A stretch of DNA of 64,000 nucleotides from Prosapia bicincta (taxonomy: Eukaryota > Arthropoda > Insecta > Hemiptera > Cercopidae), in NCBI GenBank assembly GCA_036971475.1, contig JBAIZL010000005.1:64328655-64392654 (forward strand). The letters run 5' to 3'. Every line of letters begins with the position of its first letter. The stretch's first letter is position 1. The notes below the pieces were generated by a model that was not told the DNA's origin, searched no databases, and worked only from the letters and a program-made list of their open reading frames with translations. Below, one piece after another: positions 1 to 12,166 of this stretch. The position numbers and the translations under genes are program-made.

Positions 1-150
1 TAGTCTGTCCCTGCGTCACAGAAGTCAACGGCTTGGTATGCACCTGTCCCCACTTGAGCATAGTCTGTATCCTGGGTCACACAAGACGAAGGATTGGTAT
101 GCATCTGTGTTTACTGAGCATAGCCTGTATCCTGCGTGATACGAGACTGA
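1..150. repeat. 60-bp imperfect tandem repeat, cut by window edge
   Basis: The motif TAGTCTGT/TAGTCTGTAT/TAGCCTGTAT recurs at 1, 61 and 121, each time followed by a related stretch containing CCTG-GTCACA and GGTATGCA. This gives about 2.5 copies with a 60-bp period, and the array probably continues to the left of the window. It lies in the intron upstream of the first visible exon of CRAL-TRIO gene A. The copies are diverged, so this is an old or slowly homogenised array. Confidence 0.7.
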
Positions 151-320
151 GCTATTGCTTTTAAACAGAAAAGGAAATCTCTCGCCCGTTAAATTTCAGA
201 TTGAGTAATAAAAATGTTTTACACATACACTTCTGAAAAATATTCAAAGAGAAAACTCTTTGTAAAACTGAAGTTTTATTGAAACCAAGTGATAGCTTAT
301 CCATAGCTTTATTTTTATAG

Positions 321-426
321 GTTCACCTTTACTCCGGTGACCACACTTACCTGTACAAATATATGCCTAAGCAAATGTTACCAAAAGAGTACGGAGGGGA
401 AGCTGGTGCGTGTGAAGATTTGCAGA
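321..426 (+). CDS. Gene A penultimate coding exon
   Basis: The acceptor is TTTTTATAG ending at 320 and the donor is GTAAGT at 427. Reading from 321 in phase 0 gives VHLYSGDHTYLYKYMPKQ, then MLPKEYGG and GEAGACEDLQ, leaving one base for the next exon. It matches the CRAL-TRIO segment that closes the lipid pocket (H-x-x-D-x-x-x-L-x-x-x-x-P-K-x-x-L-P-x-E-Y-G-G). All 35 codons are open, and the phase agrees with the next exon. Confidence 0.92.
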
Positions 427-2355
427 GTAAGTAAACTTACAGGAAAGTAATATTAAACTATAAACGAAACATCCCTTATAATAAGAGTAGAAAAGGTATT
501 AATTTGCAGCGCCTCTCAAGAAAACACATTAATTTACAACTTATCAACCCTAATTAACGATATATTTGGTTCAATGCAACCAATTAGAGACAATAAAAAT
601 TTAAAATAACCTTTAAGTAGTTTCAAAACATTGCTCTGGACATATTAACCTGAACTTACAACTCATGGAAGGGACCACACACAATGACTGTCATCATTTA
701 CAAAGAAAATAATAACATCGGCAATAAATTGGATTCCAGAAAATAATTTGTGCTTCCATATTTAAAAGGTATTTATAATATTAAATATATTATTCAAAAT
801 AAAATTTCGAGCTATACACAATTTAGAGGCTAAATTTTAAAAAAAAATTAATGCATTGATTATTAAATTAATCTACTTGTAATAAAGCTACTAGTTGTTA
901 CTAGTAAAAAATTACTAAAAAATTATTGTTTTAAAACTTTACAACTTGTAATAAATTATGTTGGATTTTACATATACTCAATGTATTGGGAAAAAGCAAT
1001 TTTTCAAAGAAACACTAAAAGTGTAATGTTTTTTCAAAATATATTATCCATACTATAAAATATCTAATTGATTCTCACGATGTCAAAATCTTGAAACTTT
1101 ATTTACTATAGAAGTGTAAAAGAGTGTAGCACAAACAATTTCAAAAAAAGAAAGAAAATTCTATTAATTAATTACTAATTTGGAATATTTTCCCATTGTT
1201 CATGATTCAATTATAGATAAAATTTAAACACTTTTCGTGGTGTATTGAAAAATGCGGTACACACCATAGCAAAATAGTTATTTTGGCCAATCATTCAATT
1301 AAATCTTTATTTTATAGACTGCCATTATAAGTTGGAGCACGAGAAACAATGTAATAAAGTACCTTTTATTATGTCTTTATTTACATCAAATTTTGTAATA
1401 TGTGGTTTTCATTTTTCGTAAATTGTTAGTTGTTTTTGAATATGTAAATTTATTGTTGTCTGAAAAATAATTCATTAAATATTTAGCTGCTGAAAAAGAA
1501 TCTAAACGTTAATTAATGGTTTAAATTTTATTTTGTAGGATTAATGGTAATCAACCAAATATATTAACTTATTAATTATTTTCAATTATTTACGAGCTTT
1601 ACAGTGCGTGAGGTTTAACCGTGTCTCTGACCTTGAGATCGCTAGGGTGGACTTTGAGTCAAAACCCAAGACCTCAGAAAACATCAGTGTCTTGTTTAAA
1701 GTGTAAACAGATCTAATTAACTAAATGATAATACTGTAATAGTTTGATGTAGACATGATCTTTAAATGTGTTGCTCTGCTTCTGCAAAGAAAGAGACGCG
1801 ATTACGAAAGAGACGATATATGTATTGTATAATGTTTTCAGTTAGGCTAGTAGTCAAATGCTAGAGCAGACCGAGGGACACCTTTAAACCTCACGCACTG
1901 TACAGCCCATAGAACGGCTTGACGACCTTCACTTCAGTTTTGCGCCATTCACTGCCAGTAGCTGTAATGTTCCAATTTTTTTCACGTTTCAGAAGAAACA
2001 AACGACGATGCCTTCTAAGTATGACGAAACATGCAATTCGGTGTGATAATATTTTTAGTACCGTATATTTCACAAGAACATGAGCGATCATATCGGCACA
2101 GGATGTAGTTGAATAGAGATAATTTCATTAGTAGTAGAAGAAATAATTTTCTCGATAATCTCTTTCAAAACGATTTTTCTACTATGTGAATAATTTGCAG
2201 GTGCATTCTACGAGTTCAGAGAAACCTTCCGATACTGGTTCCTAGCTGATGCCAAGCTTAAAGTGGACGAAACCAAGAGGCCCGAGAAATCCGCGTACAA
2301 GCCAAAACAGCTTTATGGCGTCAAAGGGTCGTTCAAAAAACTAAACATCGATTGA
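321..2355 (+). CDS. CRAL-TRIO domain lipid-binding protein A, 3' part (last two coding exons)
   Basis: Join 321-426 and 2201-2355. The 261 nt encode the last 86 residues of a CRAL-TRIO (Sec14-like) protein, plus a TGA stop. Seen in sequence: residues matching the C-terminal half of the lipid-binding fold, including the family hallmark LPKEYGG, then an aromatic helix (FRETFRYWFL), a charged KVDETKRPEK stretch and the tail KGSFKKLNID. Introns are phase 0 before 321 and phase 1 between the exons; the 1,774-bp intron carries a mariner-like MITE. Known of the family: insect members of about 300 residues bind hydrophobic ligands such as tocopherol or retinoids in the cytosol. The exact ligand cannot be inferred. 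The 5' exons lie left of the window. A related gene B follows on the same strand, suggesting a tandem family. Confidence 0.9.
1602..1900. mobile_element. Tc1/mariner-type MITE with TA target duplication
   Basis: The 299-bp element begins CAGTGCGTGAGGTTTAA and ends with the exact reverse complement (TTAAACCTCACGCACTG). It is flanked by TA on both sides (1600-1601 and 1901-1902). Partial inverted similarity continues for about 30 bp (GTGTCTCTGACC against GTGTCCCTCGGTC). There is no credible transposase frame. TA duplications with CAG-starting inverted repeats are typical of the Tc1/mariner superfamily, so assignment to that group is inferred. It sits in the last intron of gene A. Confidence 0.8.
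2201..2355 (+). CDS. Gene A terminal coding exon
   Basis: The acceptor is TAATTTGCAG ending at 2200. With the one carried-over base the exon reads S, then AFYEFRETFRYWFLADAKLK, and ends in GSFKKLNID followed by TGA at 2353-2355. The aromatic helix and the basic tail with a final LNID are the usual C-terminus of insect CRAL-TRIO proteins. The open frame and the correct phase leave little doubt. Confidence 0.93.
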
Positions 2356-2390
2356 ACATGTATGGTTGACATTAGCAATTGTATGACTTA

Positions 2391-2396
2391 AATAAA
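2391..2396 (+). terminator. Polyadenylation signal of gene A
   Basis: A canonical AATAAA lies 35 bp after the stop codon of gene A. Further AATAAA-like hexamers occur around 2475, so cleavage could vary. A very short 3' UTR is implied. Confidence 0.6.
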
Positions 2397-4006
2397 ATAT
2401 TTAATATTCTTATTCAATTCCTTCTATTAGTTGACAATTTCTTTACATATATCTTGTACTAAATTGCAATCGTTAATAAAATACTTTTTATTCATGCACT
2501 CAAGTTCAAACAATTTTGTTTAAACTTGTAGTAGATGACACTTAATGTTAATACACTCTTTTCAGTTCATTAATTAAATTTAATAAAAATTAATTTTAGT
2601 TGAATGTAGGAGAAAAACGTTTCATAGAAGGTGTAAGTTATACAATATAGTTATTTCGTCCCATTTGGTTTATAATAAGTGATAACATAGTAATTTCATA
2701 ATACAGCTGATTTTATGTTATAGGTTATATGATAGAACAGTTGTTTTAATGCATAGGTTATGTTACATTTTTTATTTTAATTCTAAATATGTAATAAAAA
2801 GTAAATAAAATTTGTCTTTGTTGACCAAACTAGGTATTGACTAAATAAATGTGTTTTAAAATTACTCGTTTTAACCTAGACATGTAAATTTATATATCAA
2901 ATCCTATAAATTAATCCATTTTGAAATCTTTAAAAAAAAATACTGTTTTCAGCATAATAAACGAATACTTAGAGGGACGTAAGTTTAATACCACATCAAC
3001 TTATACCCATGAATAGTAACTGAACGTGGAAATAATTTTACTCTCCATAAGGGGCAGAAACGTGGCTCGCGTGGACTAGAGATGGGCGAAGTAACTCGTT
3101 TGTCGGTTAAATCAGCATCGCTCACTCGCTAAAAGTTTTAATAATATTTAATTTATTATTTAACTATAACTAATGAAATTTTTAGGTATTTTAATACATT
3201 ATCTTCTCCAAGCAATGTAGTTTTATATAATACTGAGTGACATCTTCAAGTGTTATTGAAAAATAAAAATTATTTTTAGAAAATACTGTTTCCTTAAGAA
3301 ATTATTAAGTAAGGTGATGCAACAAACTTTTATGTTTGAGAAATCGTACAAATAAACTGTTTCTATAAATAGCTTCCTAAATTTTTCCCAATTTACAAAA
3401 TTACATATTTAATTTTTTCAAAAATTAAGCATTTTATCGATATAACTCAACAAATCTACAATATAGTATGAAATAGATTCCTCTTGGTCTTTCTTAATTC
3501 CCAATGCTTTATAAGCGATGGCCGGTGATTGTTAGGAAATATAGAGTGGTGACGTGGTTTAACAGAACGAACTAAGGGCAATGAGTGAGTTAAACCGTTG
3601 TGACAGCAAAGAGTTTAAAGTTACCAATCCTTCTCTCCGAGAGACTCTCTGAAAGGAGTTAATCCGTATGTCAGCTGATTTGGCGAAATCTCTATGCAGA
3701 AGGGTCTTCCTTGCAATCCACATACAGTTTGACAATTACGTGAAATGAAAAGTCGGCAGTGGGGAGCGAGTTGTGCTAAAGAAAATCTCGTTCATAAACG
3801 TAAATAAATTATACAAACTACTGAGTAATATAGCGGTTGACCTCACGTTTCCGGCTTTAGAAACATTTTGTCGCGAGTGATTCATTACGTATAGAAACCT
3901 GCTGATTTGTTTCTGATGATGCTAACTGGGTTGGCGAAATGTTAATAATAATTTTGTACATATTTTAATTTTTTTAGTTGCGATTTTTAATTGTCAGTTT
4001 AAGAAA
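2397..4006. other. Intergenic AT-rich stretch, no gene seen
   Basis: This is very AT-rich DNA with no open frame of note. A somewhat more GC-rich patch (about 3060-3130 and 3540-3900) contains scattered CTC/GAG motifs and may be an old transposon remnant. I could not define ends or a family for it. Confidence 0.5.
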
Positions 4007-4008
4007 CA

Positions 4009-4325
4009 AGACTTCAGGAATAGGGTGTTTTGTTACACCTTCAAGGGTAATATTTTTCAATTTTTCAAATGGCAATGTTTTTACTAAGAAGAGTACAGTG
4101 TATAAATCGTTTGGCCAAGTGCCAGATTGAATGCAGTAACCTGAAATCAATCTGGATTATGGAAACAAGACTTCAATAATAAGGTGTTTTGTTACATCTA
4201 CGAGGGTAATATTTTTCAATTTTTCAAATGGCAATGTTTTTACTAAGAAGAGTACAGTGTATAAATCGTTTGGCCAAGTGCCAGATTGAATGCAGTAACC
4301 TGAAATCAATCTGGATTATGGAATA
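4009..4325. repeat. Two-copy direct repeat of about 159 bp (head unit)
   Basis: Two copies begin at AAACAAGACTTCA (about 4012 and 4165) and end at TCTGGATTATGG. From GGGTAATATTTTTCAATT onward the roughly 115 shared bases are identical, so the duplication is recent. The 3' end (AATCAATCTGGATTATG, then TAACTGCAAGCAAAG after copy 2) resembles the core of the 69-bp array that starts about 1 kb downstream. A third, diverged copy precedes that array at about 5190. Confidence 0.8.
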
Positions 4326-4329
4326 ACTG

Positions 4330-5185
4330 CAAGCAAAGTTGTAGAGATATTCTCTATGAGAAGAACTTTAGTCGTCGTGTATGACATTTCAAATCATACC
4401 TCACTAGATAAAGAATTTTTAAAATTTATTTTTATAATAAAAGAAACATTTAAAATTATCTAAACACACTGCAAACATCCTAATAAAAACACTATTTTAT
4501 ACACATCTACCAAAACACTCCCTCGACGCTGTAGCTCAATTTATATTTGAAACTCAATTACTTCACTGTTTATTCACAAAATTTCTGTTCTTTCTATTGA
4601 AATAAAGATGTATTTTAAATGTATGTATTACGTTACCATATATTGATCCTACTTTCACCTGTGACCTTTATGACAAAGGGCAAATAATATCGTCAGCATT
4701 ACGCGTACTATTTTTGCTTTTCAAGAGTTATTATTGGTAAAACTACATTTTTATTAAAGTCGGAATAATTTTACGTATCTGTAAAAAGTAATAAAATAAA
4801 AATAGTTACTTAACGCTATCAAAAATGGAAATGTTTACTCATCGAAGCTTTAAACTAAACGTAGAGGTGAATATTATTATTTTTTGTTCCTGATTATTTG
4901 TAAAATTTTAAAGAACATGACACGAGTTGATTAGATTAATTTCCAATCGAGATCAGTGTTCTGCACCTCAACTTTTAGCCCAAAGACTAACTTCCACAGT
5001 AAGAGAGTGGAAAGAACTATAGAACCACCTCTATATTGAGGTAATGTAGAAGTGTGTAGCCATGATGATGTACAATTACAAGACTCTATGAGCCCGTATC
5101 TGTAAACGAATTTAGCCACATTGGTAATGATGCAATTTATGAACTGTGCAAAATGACTTTCCTTTTAGTTTCGCTTTAAAAGCAG
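4330..5185. other. Intergenic AT-rich stretch, no gene seen
   Basis: Nothing recognisable is found here. Short open frames are present but lack codon structure or any family resemblance. Confidence 0.5.
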
Positions 5186-5305
5186 TTGTTTAACCGAAAG
5201 GTGTTTTATTCCATATCATACCAAAATACATTTCAGGATTTGAGAAGATCGATGTTTTTAATAAGAACAGTAGCCTACAATGTTTTTATCGATCGCCGCG
5301 TAACA
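5186..5305. repeat. Diverged head unit immediately upstream of the 69-bp array
   Basis: The order of landmarks (GGTGTTTT, a TTTCA stretch, GATGTTTTTAATAAGAACAGTA, TTTTTATCG, then GCGATTG and CAATCGGGATTATG) follows that of the duplicated unit at 4009-4325, with many substitutions. It leads directly into the first 69-bp monomer. This suggests the array grew from the tail of such an element. Confidence 0.5.
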
Positions 5306-8300
5306 ATTTGGTTGCGATTGTCTGAACTCAATCGGGATTATGTCATAACGTCAAGCAAACAAAGTGACAGAATGGTGTGGTTGCGATTGTCTGAACTCGA
5401 TATGGATTATGTCATAACGTCAAGCAAACAAAGTGACAGAATGGTGTGACTGCGACTGCCTGAACTCAATCTGGATTATGTCATAACGTCAAGCAAACAA
5501 AGTAACAAAATGGTGTGATTGCGATTGTCTGAACTCAATCGGGATTATACCATAACGTCAAGCAAACAAAGTAACAAAATGGTGTGATTGCGATTGTCTG
5601 AACTCAATCGGGATTATGTCATAACGTCAAGCAAACGAAGTAACAAAATGGTGTGATTGCGATTGTCTGAACTCGATATTGATTATGTCATAACGTCAAG
5701 CAAACAAAGTGACAGAATTTTGTGATTGCGACTGCCTGAACTCAATCTGGATTATGTCATAACGTCAAGCAAACAAAGTGACAGAATGGTGTGGTTGCGA
5801 TTGTCTGAACTCGATATTGATTATGTCATAACGTCAAGCAAACAAAGTGACAGAATTTTGTGATTGCGACTGCCTGAACTCAATCTGGATTATATCATAA
5901 CGTCAGGCAAACAAAGAAACAAAATGGTGTGATTGTGATTGCCAGAACTCAATCTGGATTATGTCATAACGTCAGGCAAACAAAGTAACAAAATGGTGTG
6001 ATTGCGATTGTCTGAACTCTATCTGGATTATGTCATAACGTCAGGCAAACAAAGTAACAAAATGGTGTGATTGCGATTGTCTGAACTCTATCTGGATTAT
6101 ATCATAACGTCAGGCAAACAAAGAAACAAAATGGTGTGATTGTGATTGCCAGAACTCAATCTGGATTATGTCATAACGCCAAGCAAACAAAGTAACAAAA
6201 TGGTGTGATTGCGATTGTCTGAACTCTATCTGGATTATGTCATAACGTCCGGCAAACAAAGTAACAAAATGGTGTGATTGCGATTGTCTGAACTCAATCT
6301 GGATTATGTCATAACGTCAGGCAAACAAAGTAACAAAATGGTGTGATTGCGATTGTCTGAACTCAATCTGGATTATGTCATAACGTCAGGCAAACAAAGT
6401 AACAAAATGGTGTGATTGCGATTGTCTGAACTCTATCTGGATTATGTCATAACGTCAGGCAAACAAAGTAACAAAATGGTGTGATTGCGATTGTCTGAAC
6501 TCTATCTGGATTATATCATAACGTCAGGCAAACAAAGAAACAAAATGGTGTGATTGTGATTGCCAGAACTCAATCTGGATTATGTCATAACGCCAAGCAA
6601 ACAAAGTAACAAAATGGTGTGATTGCGATTGTCTGAACTCTATCTGGATTATGTCATAACGTCCGGCAAACAAAGTAACAAAATGGTGTGATTGCGATTG
6701 TCTGAACTCAATCTGGATTATGTCATAACGTCAGGCAAACAAAGTAACAAAATGGTGTGATTGCGATTGTCTGAACTCAATCTGGATTATGTCATAACGT
6801 CAGGCAAACAAAGTAACAAAATGGTGTGATTGCGATTGTCTGAACTGTATCTGGATTATGTCATAACGTCAGGCAAACAAAGTAACAAAATGGTGTGATT
6901 GCGATTGTCTGAACTCAATCTGGATTATGTCATAACGTCAGGCAAACAAAGTAACAAAATGGTGTGATTGCGATTGTCTGAACTCTATCTGGATTATGTC
7001 ATAACGTCAGCCAAACAAAGTAACAAAATGGTGTGATTGCGATTGTCTGAACTCAATCTGGATTATGTCATAACGCCAGGCAAACAAAGTAACAAAATGG
7101 TGTGATTGCGATTGTCTGAACTCTATCTGGATTATGTCATAACGTCAAGCAAACAAAGTAACAAAATGGTGTGATTGCGATTGTCTGAACTCTATCTGGA
7201 TTATGTCATAACGTCAGGCAAACAAAGTAACAGAATGGTGTGATTGCGATTGCCTGAACTATATCTGGATTATGTCATTAAGTCAGGGAAAAAAGTAACA
7301 AAATGGTGTGATTGCGATTGCCAGAACTCTATCTGGATTATGTCATAACGTCAAGCAAACAAAGTAACAAAATGGTGTGATTGCGATTGCCTGAACTCTA
7401 TCTGGATTATGTCATAACGTCAGGCAAACAAAGTAACAGAACGGTGTGATTGCGATTGCCTGAACTCTATCTGGATTATGTCATAACGTCAAGCAAACAA
7501 AGTAACAGAATGGTGTGGTTGCGATTGTCTGAACTCGATATTGATTATGTCATAACGTCAAGCAAACAAAGTGACAGAATTTTGTGATTGCGACTGCCTG
7601 AACTCAATCTGGATTATGTCATAACGTCAAGCAAACAAAGTGACAGAATGGTGTGATTGCGATCACCTGAACTCAATCTGGATTATGTCATAACGTCAGG
7701 CAAACAAAGTAACAGAATGGTGTAATTGCAATTGCCTGAACTCAATCTGGTTTATGTCATAACGTCAGGCAAACAAAGTAACAAAATGGTGTGATTGCGA
7801 CTGTCTGAACTGTATCTGGATTATGTCATAACGTCAGGCAAACAAAGTAACAAAATGGTGTGATTGCGATTGTCTGAACTCAATCTGGATTATGTCATAA
7901 CGTCAGGCAAACAAAGTAACAAAATGGTGTGATTGCGATTGTCTGAACTCAATCTGGATTATGTCATAACGTCAGGCAAACAAAGTAACAAAATGGTGTG
8001 ATTGCGATTGTCTGAACTCTATCTGGATTATGTCATAACGTCAGGCAAACAAAGTAACAAAATGGTGTGATTGCGATTGTCTGAACTCTATCTGGATTAT
8101 ATCATAACGTCAGGCAAACAAAGAAACAAAATGGTGTGATTGTGATTGTCAGAACTCAATCTGGATTATGTCATAACGCCAAGCAAACAAAGTAACAAAA
8201 TGGTGTGATTGCGATTGTCTGAACTCTATCTGGATTATGTCATAACGTCCGGCAAAGTAACAAAATGGTGTGATTGCGATTGTCTGAACTCTATCTGGAT

Positions 8301-8960
8301 TTTGTCATAACGTCAAGCAAACAAAGTAGCAAAATGGTGTGATTGCGATTGTCTGAACTCAATCTGGATTATGTCATAACGTCAGGCAAACAAAGTAACA
8401 AAATGGTGTGATTGCGATTGTCTGAACTCTATCTGGATTATGTCATAACGTCAGCCAAACAAAGTAACAAAATGGTGTGATTGCGATTGTCTGAACTCAA
8501 TCTGGATTATGTCATAACGCCAGGCAAACAAAGTAACAAAATGGTGTATTGCGATTGTCTGAACTCTATCTGGATTATGTCATAACGTCAAGCAAACAAA
8601 GTAACAAAATGGTGTGATTGCGATTGTCTGAACTCTATCTGGATTATGTCATAACGTCAGGCAAACAAAGTAACAGAATGGTGTGATTGCGATTGCCTGA
8701 ACTCTATCTGGATTATGTCATTAAGTCAGGGAAAAAAGTAACAAAATGGTGTGATTGCGATTGCCAGAACTCTATCTGGATTATGTCATAACTTCAAGCA
8801 AACAAAGTAACAAAATGGTGTGATTGCGATTGCCTGAACTCTATCTGGATTATGTCATAACGTCACTCAAACAAAGTAACAGAACGGTGTGATTGCGATT
8901 GCCTGAACTCTATCTGGATTATGTCATAAAGTCAGGGAAAAAAGTAACAGAATGGTTCCT
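5306..8960. repeat. 69-bp tandem array (about 53 copies)
   Basis: The monomer runs GTGTGATTGCGATTGTCTGA, then ACTCAATCTGGATTATGTCA, TAACGTCAGGCAAACAAAGT and AACAAAATG, with an exact 69-bp period (for example GGATTATGTC at 6301 and 6370). The 5' copies are the most diverged (GGGATTATACC, GATATTGATT variants). Variants recur in blocks: the GATTGTGATTG variant is at 5931, 6138 and 6552 (3 and 6 monomers apart) and again near 8138. A block with CAGCCAAAC and AGTCAGGGAAAA is repeated about 1.44 kb apart (7008/8452 and 7281/8724). It lies between the two CRAL-TRIO genes and codes for nothing. Confidence 0.95.
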
Positions 8961-10129
8961 TATGGGTAGAACGTCTGGTAATTTTAACGCAAATCGAGAT
9001 TTTGTATTAAAATACGCACTAAAACAACCATATCTAAATACTGTACACTTAAACATAAATATAGGCCTATCATATCCAGAAATCAACAGCATTGGTTCGA
9101 TTTCCCTCATTGGAATTATGTGTTCACTCATTTATATGCGTGTTTACTCATCCCCCCCCCCTATTTCGAGAATGCTACCTAATAATCTTTACTTTTGTCT
9201 GAATATTTTCTTCATGCTTTCCAGCTGTACTGCAATCTTTTTGTTATGTTTCGTCAGTTAAAAAATTGTTTTTTAATACTTCCAACTTTAAATAAATCAC
9301 AAATAAATATATCTTGCATGGTTGTTTCAACCATACCTGATCTTTTCTCAAATACATTCAGCGTTCTTCCATGTGTTTCCCAGGATAATATATACTCCAT
9401 ACATGGTTTTACATCGATTTTGGAAATCCGGTAATTGTTTTGTGTGTTGGGGCGACCGGGTAGATTAAACGCACACGAGTATGTTAGAAAATTATCTTTA
9501 TTTGTATTCTTATATAGGAATGGCGATAGGGCTTTACTATCACTTTAAAACTGTTTATATTTAAACATAGCTACCTTTACGTCCGTATTTCGAGTCTTAC
9601 TGAAGCAATTCTTAGGTTAGAAATGACAGGATGTCAGTCCCCACCTCTGGCGGCAAGCCTGCTTCTCCTGTCCTCACACATCTACCTCGTTTTTTTTCAC
9701 ATCAAGTTGAAAAGAATTACTTCGAACCAAATATTCACAAAAACCTCCCACCTTTTATTTCAATCACTTGCAGTGACCAGGTCTGACATTTTCATCCAGA
9801 GTAACTAGACGTGATCGCCACGTGTTGAACACGTTAACCCGTAATATCCCCAGCTGAAATAATATTTTCTACAACCGGTGTATTTGTTCCACAAGATTGA
9901 GCTTTATCTACTGCCACATCCAGTCTATATCTCCGACTGCGCTTCGACCTCTTTCAACCGTATTCCGGTTAACCACTTCTGATAAAGGTGATTCTCAGAT
10001 ACAGCCCAATAATGGGAGCAGGCCCGTGTGGAGCAAGTTTCGTTAAAATATGCGCATAGAAAAAGCTATAGTCTGCAGCTGGAAATACTATTCTAGCAAC
10101 TCTATATTTACCGCAACACTGAACGACTA
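8961..10129. other. Intergenic stretch, no gene identified
   Basis: Open frames of 60-120 codons occur near 8893-9434 and 9623-9808, but they overlap each other on both strands, show no recognised domain, and one begins inside the 69-bp array. The stretch from 9430 to 9960 is less AT-rich (GGGGCGACCGGGTAGATTAAAC at the left) and might be an old retroelement piece. I could not assign it. Confidence 0.4.
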
Positions 10130-10137
10130 TTGGAAAC

Positions 10138-10669
10138 GGGTAACCTTCGAATGACCAAAATTCAACTAACCAAAACGTACGCAACTTTCAACTAACCAAA
10201 ATACGCGACTTTGAACTAAACGAAAGTGCACCAAAGTAAACGGATTTCAACTAACCAAAGTACACGGACTTTAACTGAAAGAAATGTTGCGGGCTATCTT
10301 ATTGCCATTCCGACTATTTACAAATATCATGAGATACTTCACGATCTATGGTCGAATCAATCAAATAACATTGCTGCATTACATTTACTTTAATAACGAT
10401 AAAGTTAAACTGTAGTATTTTGAGAAATAATTTAAAGGTAGTAATAAAAAACTTCCCATTTATTAACTTCAAGTCGTGCAATCAACGCCTGCTGAACGGC
10501 AAAACTATAACCCGCAATATTTCTTTCAGTTGAAGTCCGTGTACTTTGGTTAGTTGAAGTCCGTGCACTTACGATTATTTGTTTGTCGCGTATATTGGTT
10601 ACTTGAAGGTTGCGTAAATTGTGTGCCTACATTTTGATTAGTTGAATTTTGGTCATTTGAAGTAGCCCC
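10138..10669. mobile_element. hAT-like MITE with long subterminal inverted repeats
   Basis: The 532-bp element has ends GGGTAACCTTCGAATGACC (left) and, reversed, GGGGCTACTTCAAATGACC (right). The inverted similarity runs inward for about 160 bp and is rich in the motif TTCAACTAACCAAA and its complement TTGGTTAGTTGAA. The flanks are TTGGAAAC (10130-10137) and TTGGAAAA (10670-10677), a near-perfect 8-bp target duplication that points to the hAT superfamily. No transposase frame is present, so it would have moved using an enzyme made elsewhere. The superfamily is inferred from the duplication length only. Confidence 0.75.
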
Positions 10670-10677
10670 TTGGAAAA

Positions 10678-12080
10678 CATATCCCATCGGGTAATTACCT
10701 CCAAGGGTGATTGCTATGCAATCGAAATGTACATAAGGATTTAAATAAAAGAAAAAAGTAATTTGTGATATAGAGGTTTCATTTATTTATGTTAAAGACA
10801 GCATTATTGTATATCTGCTTAAGATACTGTATTACATGATTATAACACGTTTTTAAACGGAAATGAGAAAGAATAATTGCAAGATAAGAAATAATACGTG
10901 GAATTTTAGGAACATTCATCAAGGGAATTTCAAACATAAATTACTCAATGTATTCGTCTGCCAAAGTGCAATGTTTATCGTCTTCTTCAAGGGTGTGTCA
11001 GTTATTTGAACAACGATTAAGCAATGTGATTATAGAAATACACACATCGGAAATTTTTAAGGATAAATATTTTACCAACATGATCAAATGCATGAAACGA
11101 AATTCGATTATAATGTAAATAGAAATTAAAGATCATACCTCTAAAGATGAAGAAATAAATGTTTAAAAAAACAGAACCCTACTTTAAAAAAAAATCCGAA
11201 TATAATATTTTTACTAATAAAAAGTAAAAAATAATTATTATTATTATGTTTAATAACGAAACGTAATTTATCATTACCACATAACCTACAAAATGCTGAA
11301 GTGGGCGCTGCAATCATGACTTTTGTTTGCTAATCCTATTTAAAACTTTTCCTAAACGATCAACTTTTTAATTGATTTCCCATGAATAATTATAGCCAAC
11401 CATAGAATGTTCTCACGAAACAAATATTTCATTTGTTCGATATCATGAGGGTATAATTAATCTTTATTCTCGGCAAGACCATACAATATCATATTTTACT
11501 CGATAACCATATGTAGGCCTAATTGCAAATTTTTCGTTCAGTTATACAGACTGAGGATAGTTCAACGTTCTTTGAATGATTTAGAAGGAATTAGGTTACT
11601 GTAGATGCCTATATGAAGAGATAATATCTCGTTAAACCTTCTGTATCATAAATTGAATAAGATGTTTTATAAGTCTATGGAAGAAATGATTGAATAGCCT
11701 GTGCCACAATTTGGTAATCTATACGCCAAATAGCTCCATCATGTAAAATACCCTTTTTTGTCACGTTCAGTATGTTAAATATTAGTAAAAGTACGAAATT
11801 CTACGCCAAATTCAAAATTTTGTGGGTAATACCCTTATGATAAATTATGTTTTTGCTATTAGAAAATTTTTTGTACTATTTAGCTAGTAAAAATTATACA
11901 TTCAGGTTCTTTTTTTTAAGTCGGTTATGTTGAAATTTTTTTTAATAGAGTTTTTTAAAGGCTTTTAAACTTAAATAAACAACTTTTTTCTTTAACAACC
12001 TTGAGAAAATGTGCCCAGAAACAAATAGGATATAATTATTGATTAAATGCAAATATAATAAGGAAATTGCAGATTATCAT
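10678..12080. other. Intergenic AT-rich stretch, nothing recognised
   Basis: This AT-rich DNA has no open frame above noise and no clear repeat structure. Confidence 0.5.
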
Positions 12081-12082
12081 TA

Positions 12083-12166
12083 ATTATATAACCTTAAGAA
12101 AGAGTTGTAAACAAAAGCCGTCTAGAAGCAGAAAGCAGTAGTGAGCTAAACCGACCAGTCAATCAG
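12083..12166 (+). promoter_or_regulatory. Candidate promoter and non-coding first exon of gene B
   Basis: A TATA-like run (ATTATATAACC, about 12082-12092) precedes a purine-rich, less AT-rich stretch containing AGCAGTAGTGAG. It ends in AATCAG followed by the strong donor GTAAGT at 12167. Splicing to the acceptor at 17625 would place a 5' UTR junction three bases before the ATG of gene B. This is an inference from signals only; no transcript evidence is available. Another TATA-like site with a possible initiator lies near 13730. Confidence 0.3.

Noticed and set aside
3060..3900. Possible degraded transposon around GATGGGCGAAGTAACTCG
   Set aside because: I could not find matching ends, target duplications or coding remnants.
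5306..8960. CRISPR-like array
   Set aside because: Monomers are contiguous with no unique spacers, and the context is a eukaryotic genome.
8893..9434. Overlapping open frames of 79-122 codons
   Set aside because: The first begins in the 69-bp array. They overlap on both strands and show no recognisable domain or codon pattern.
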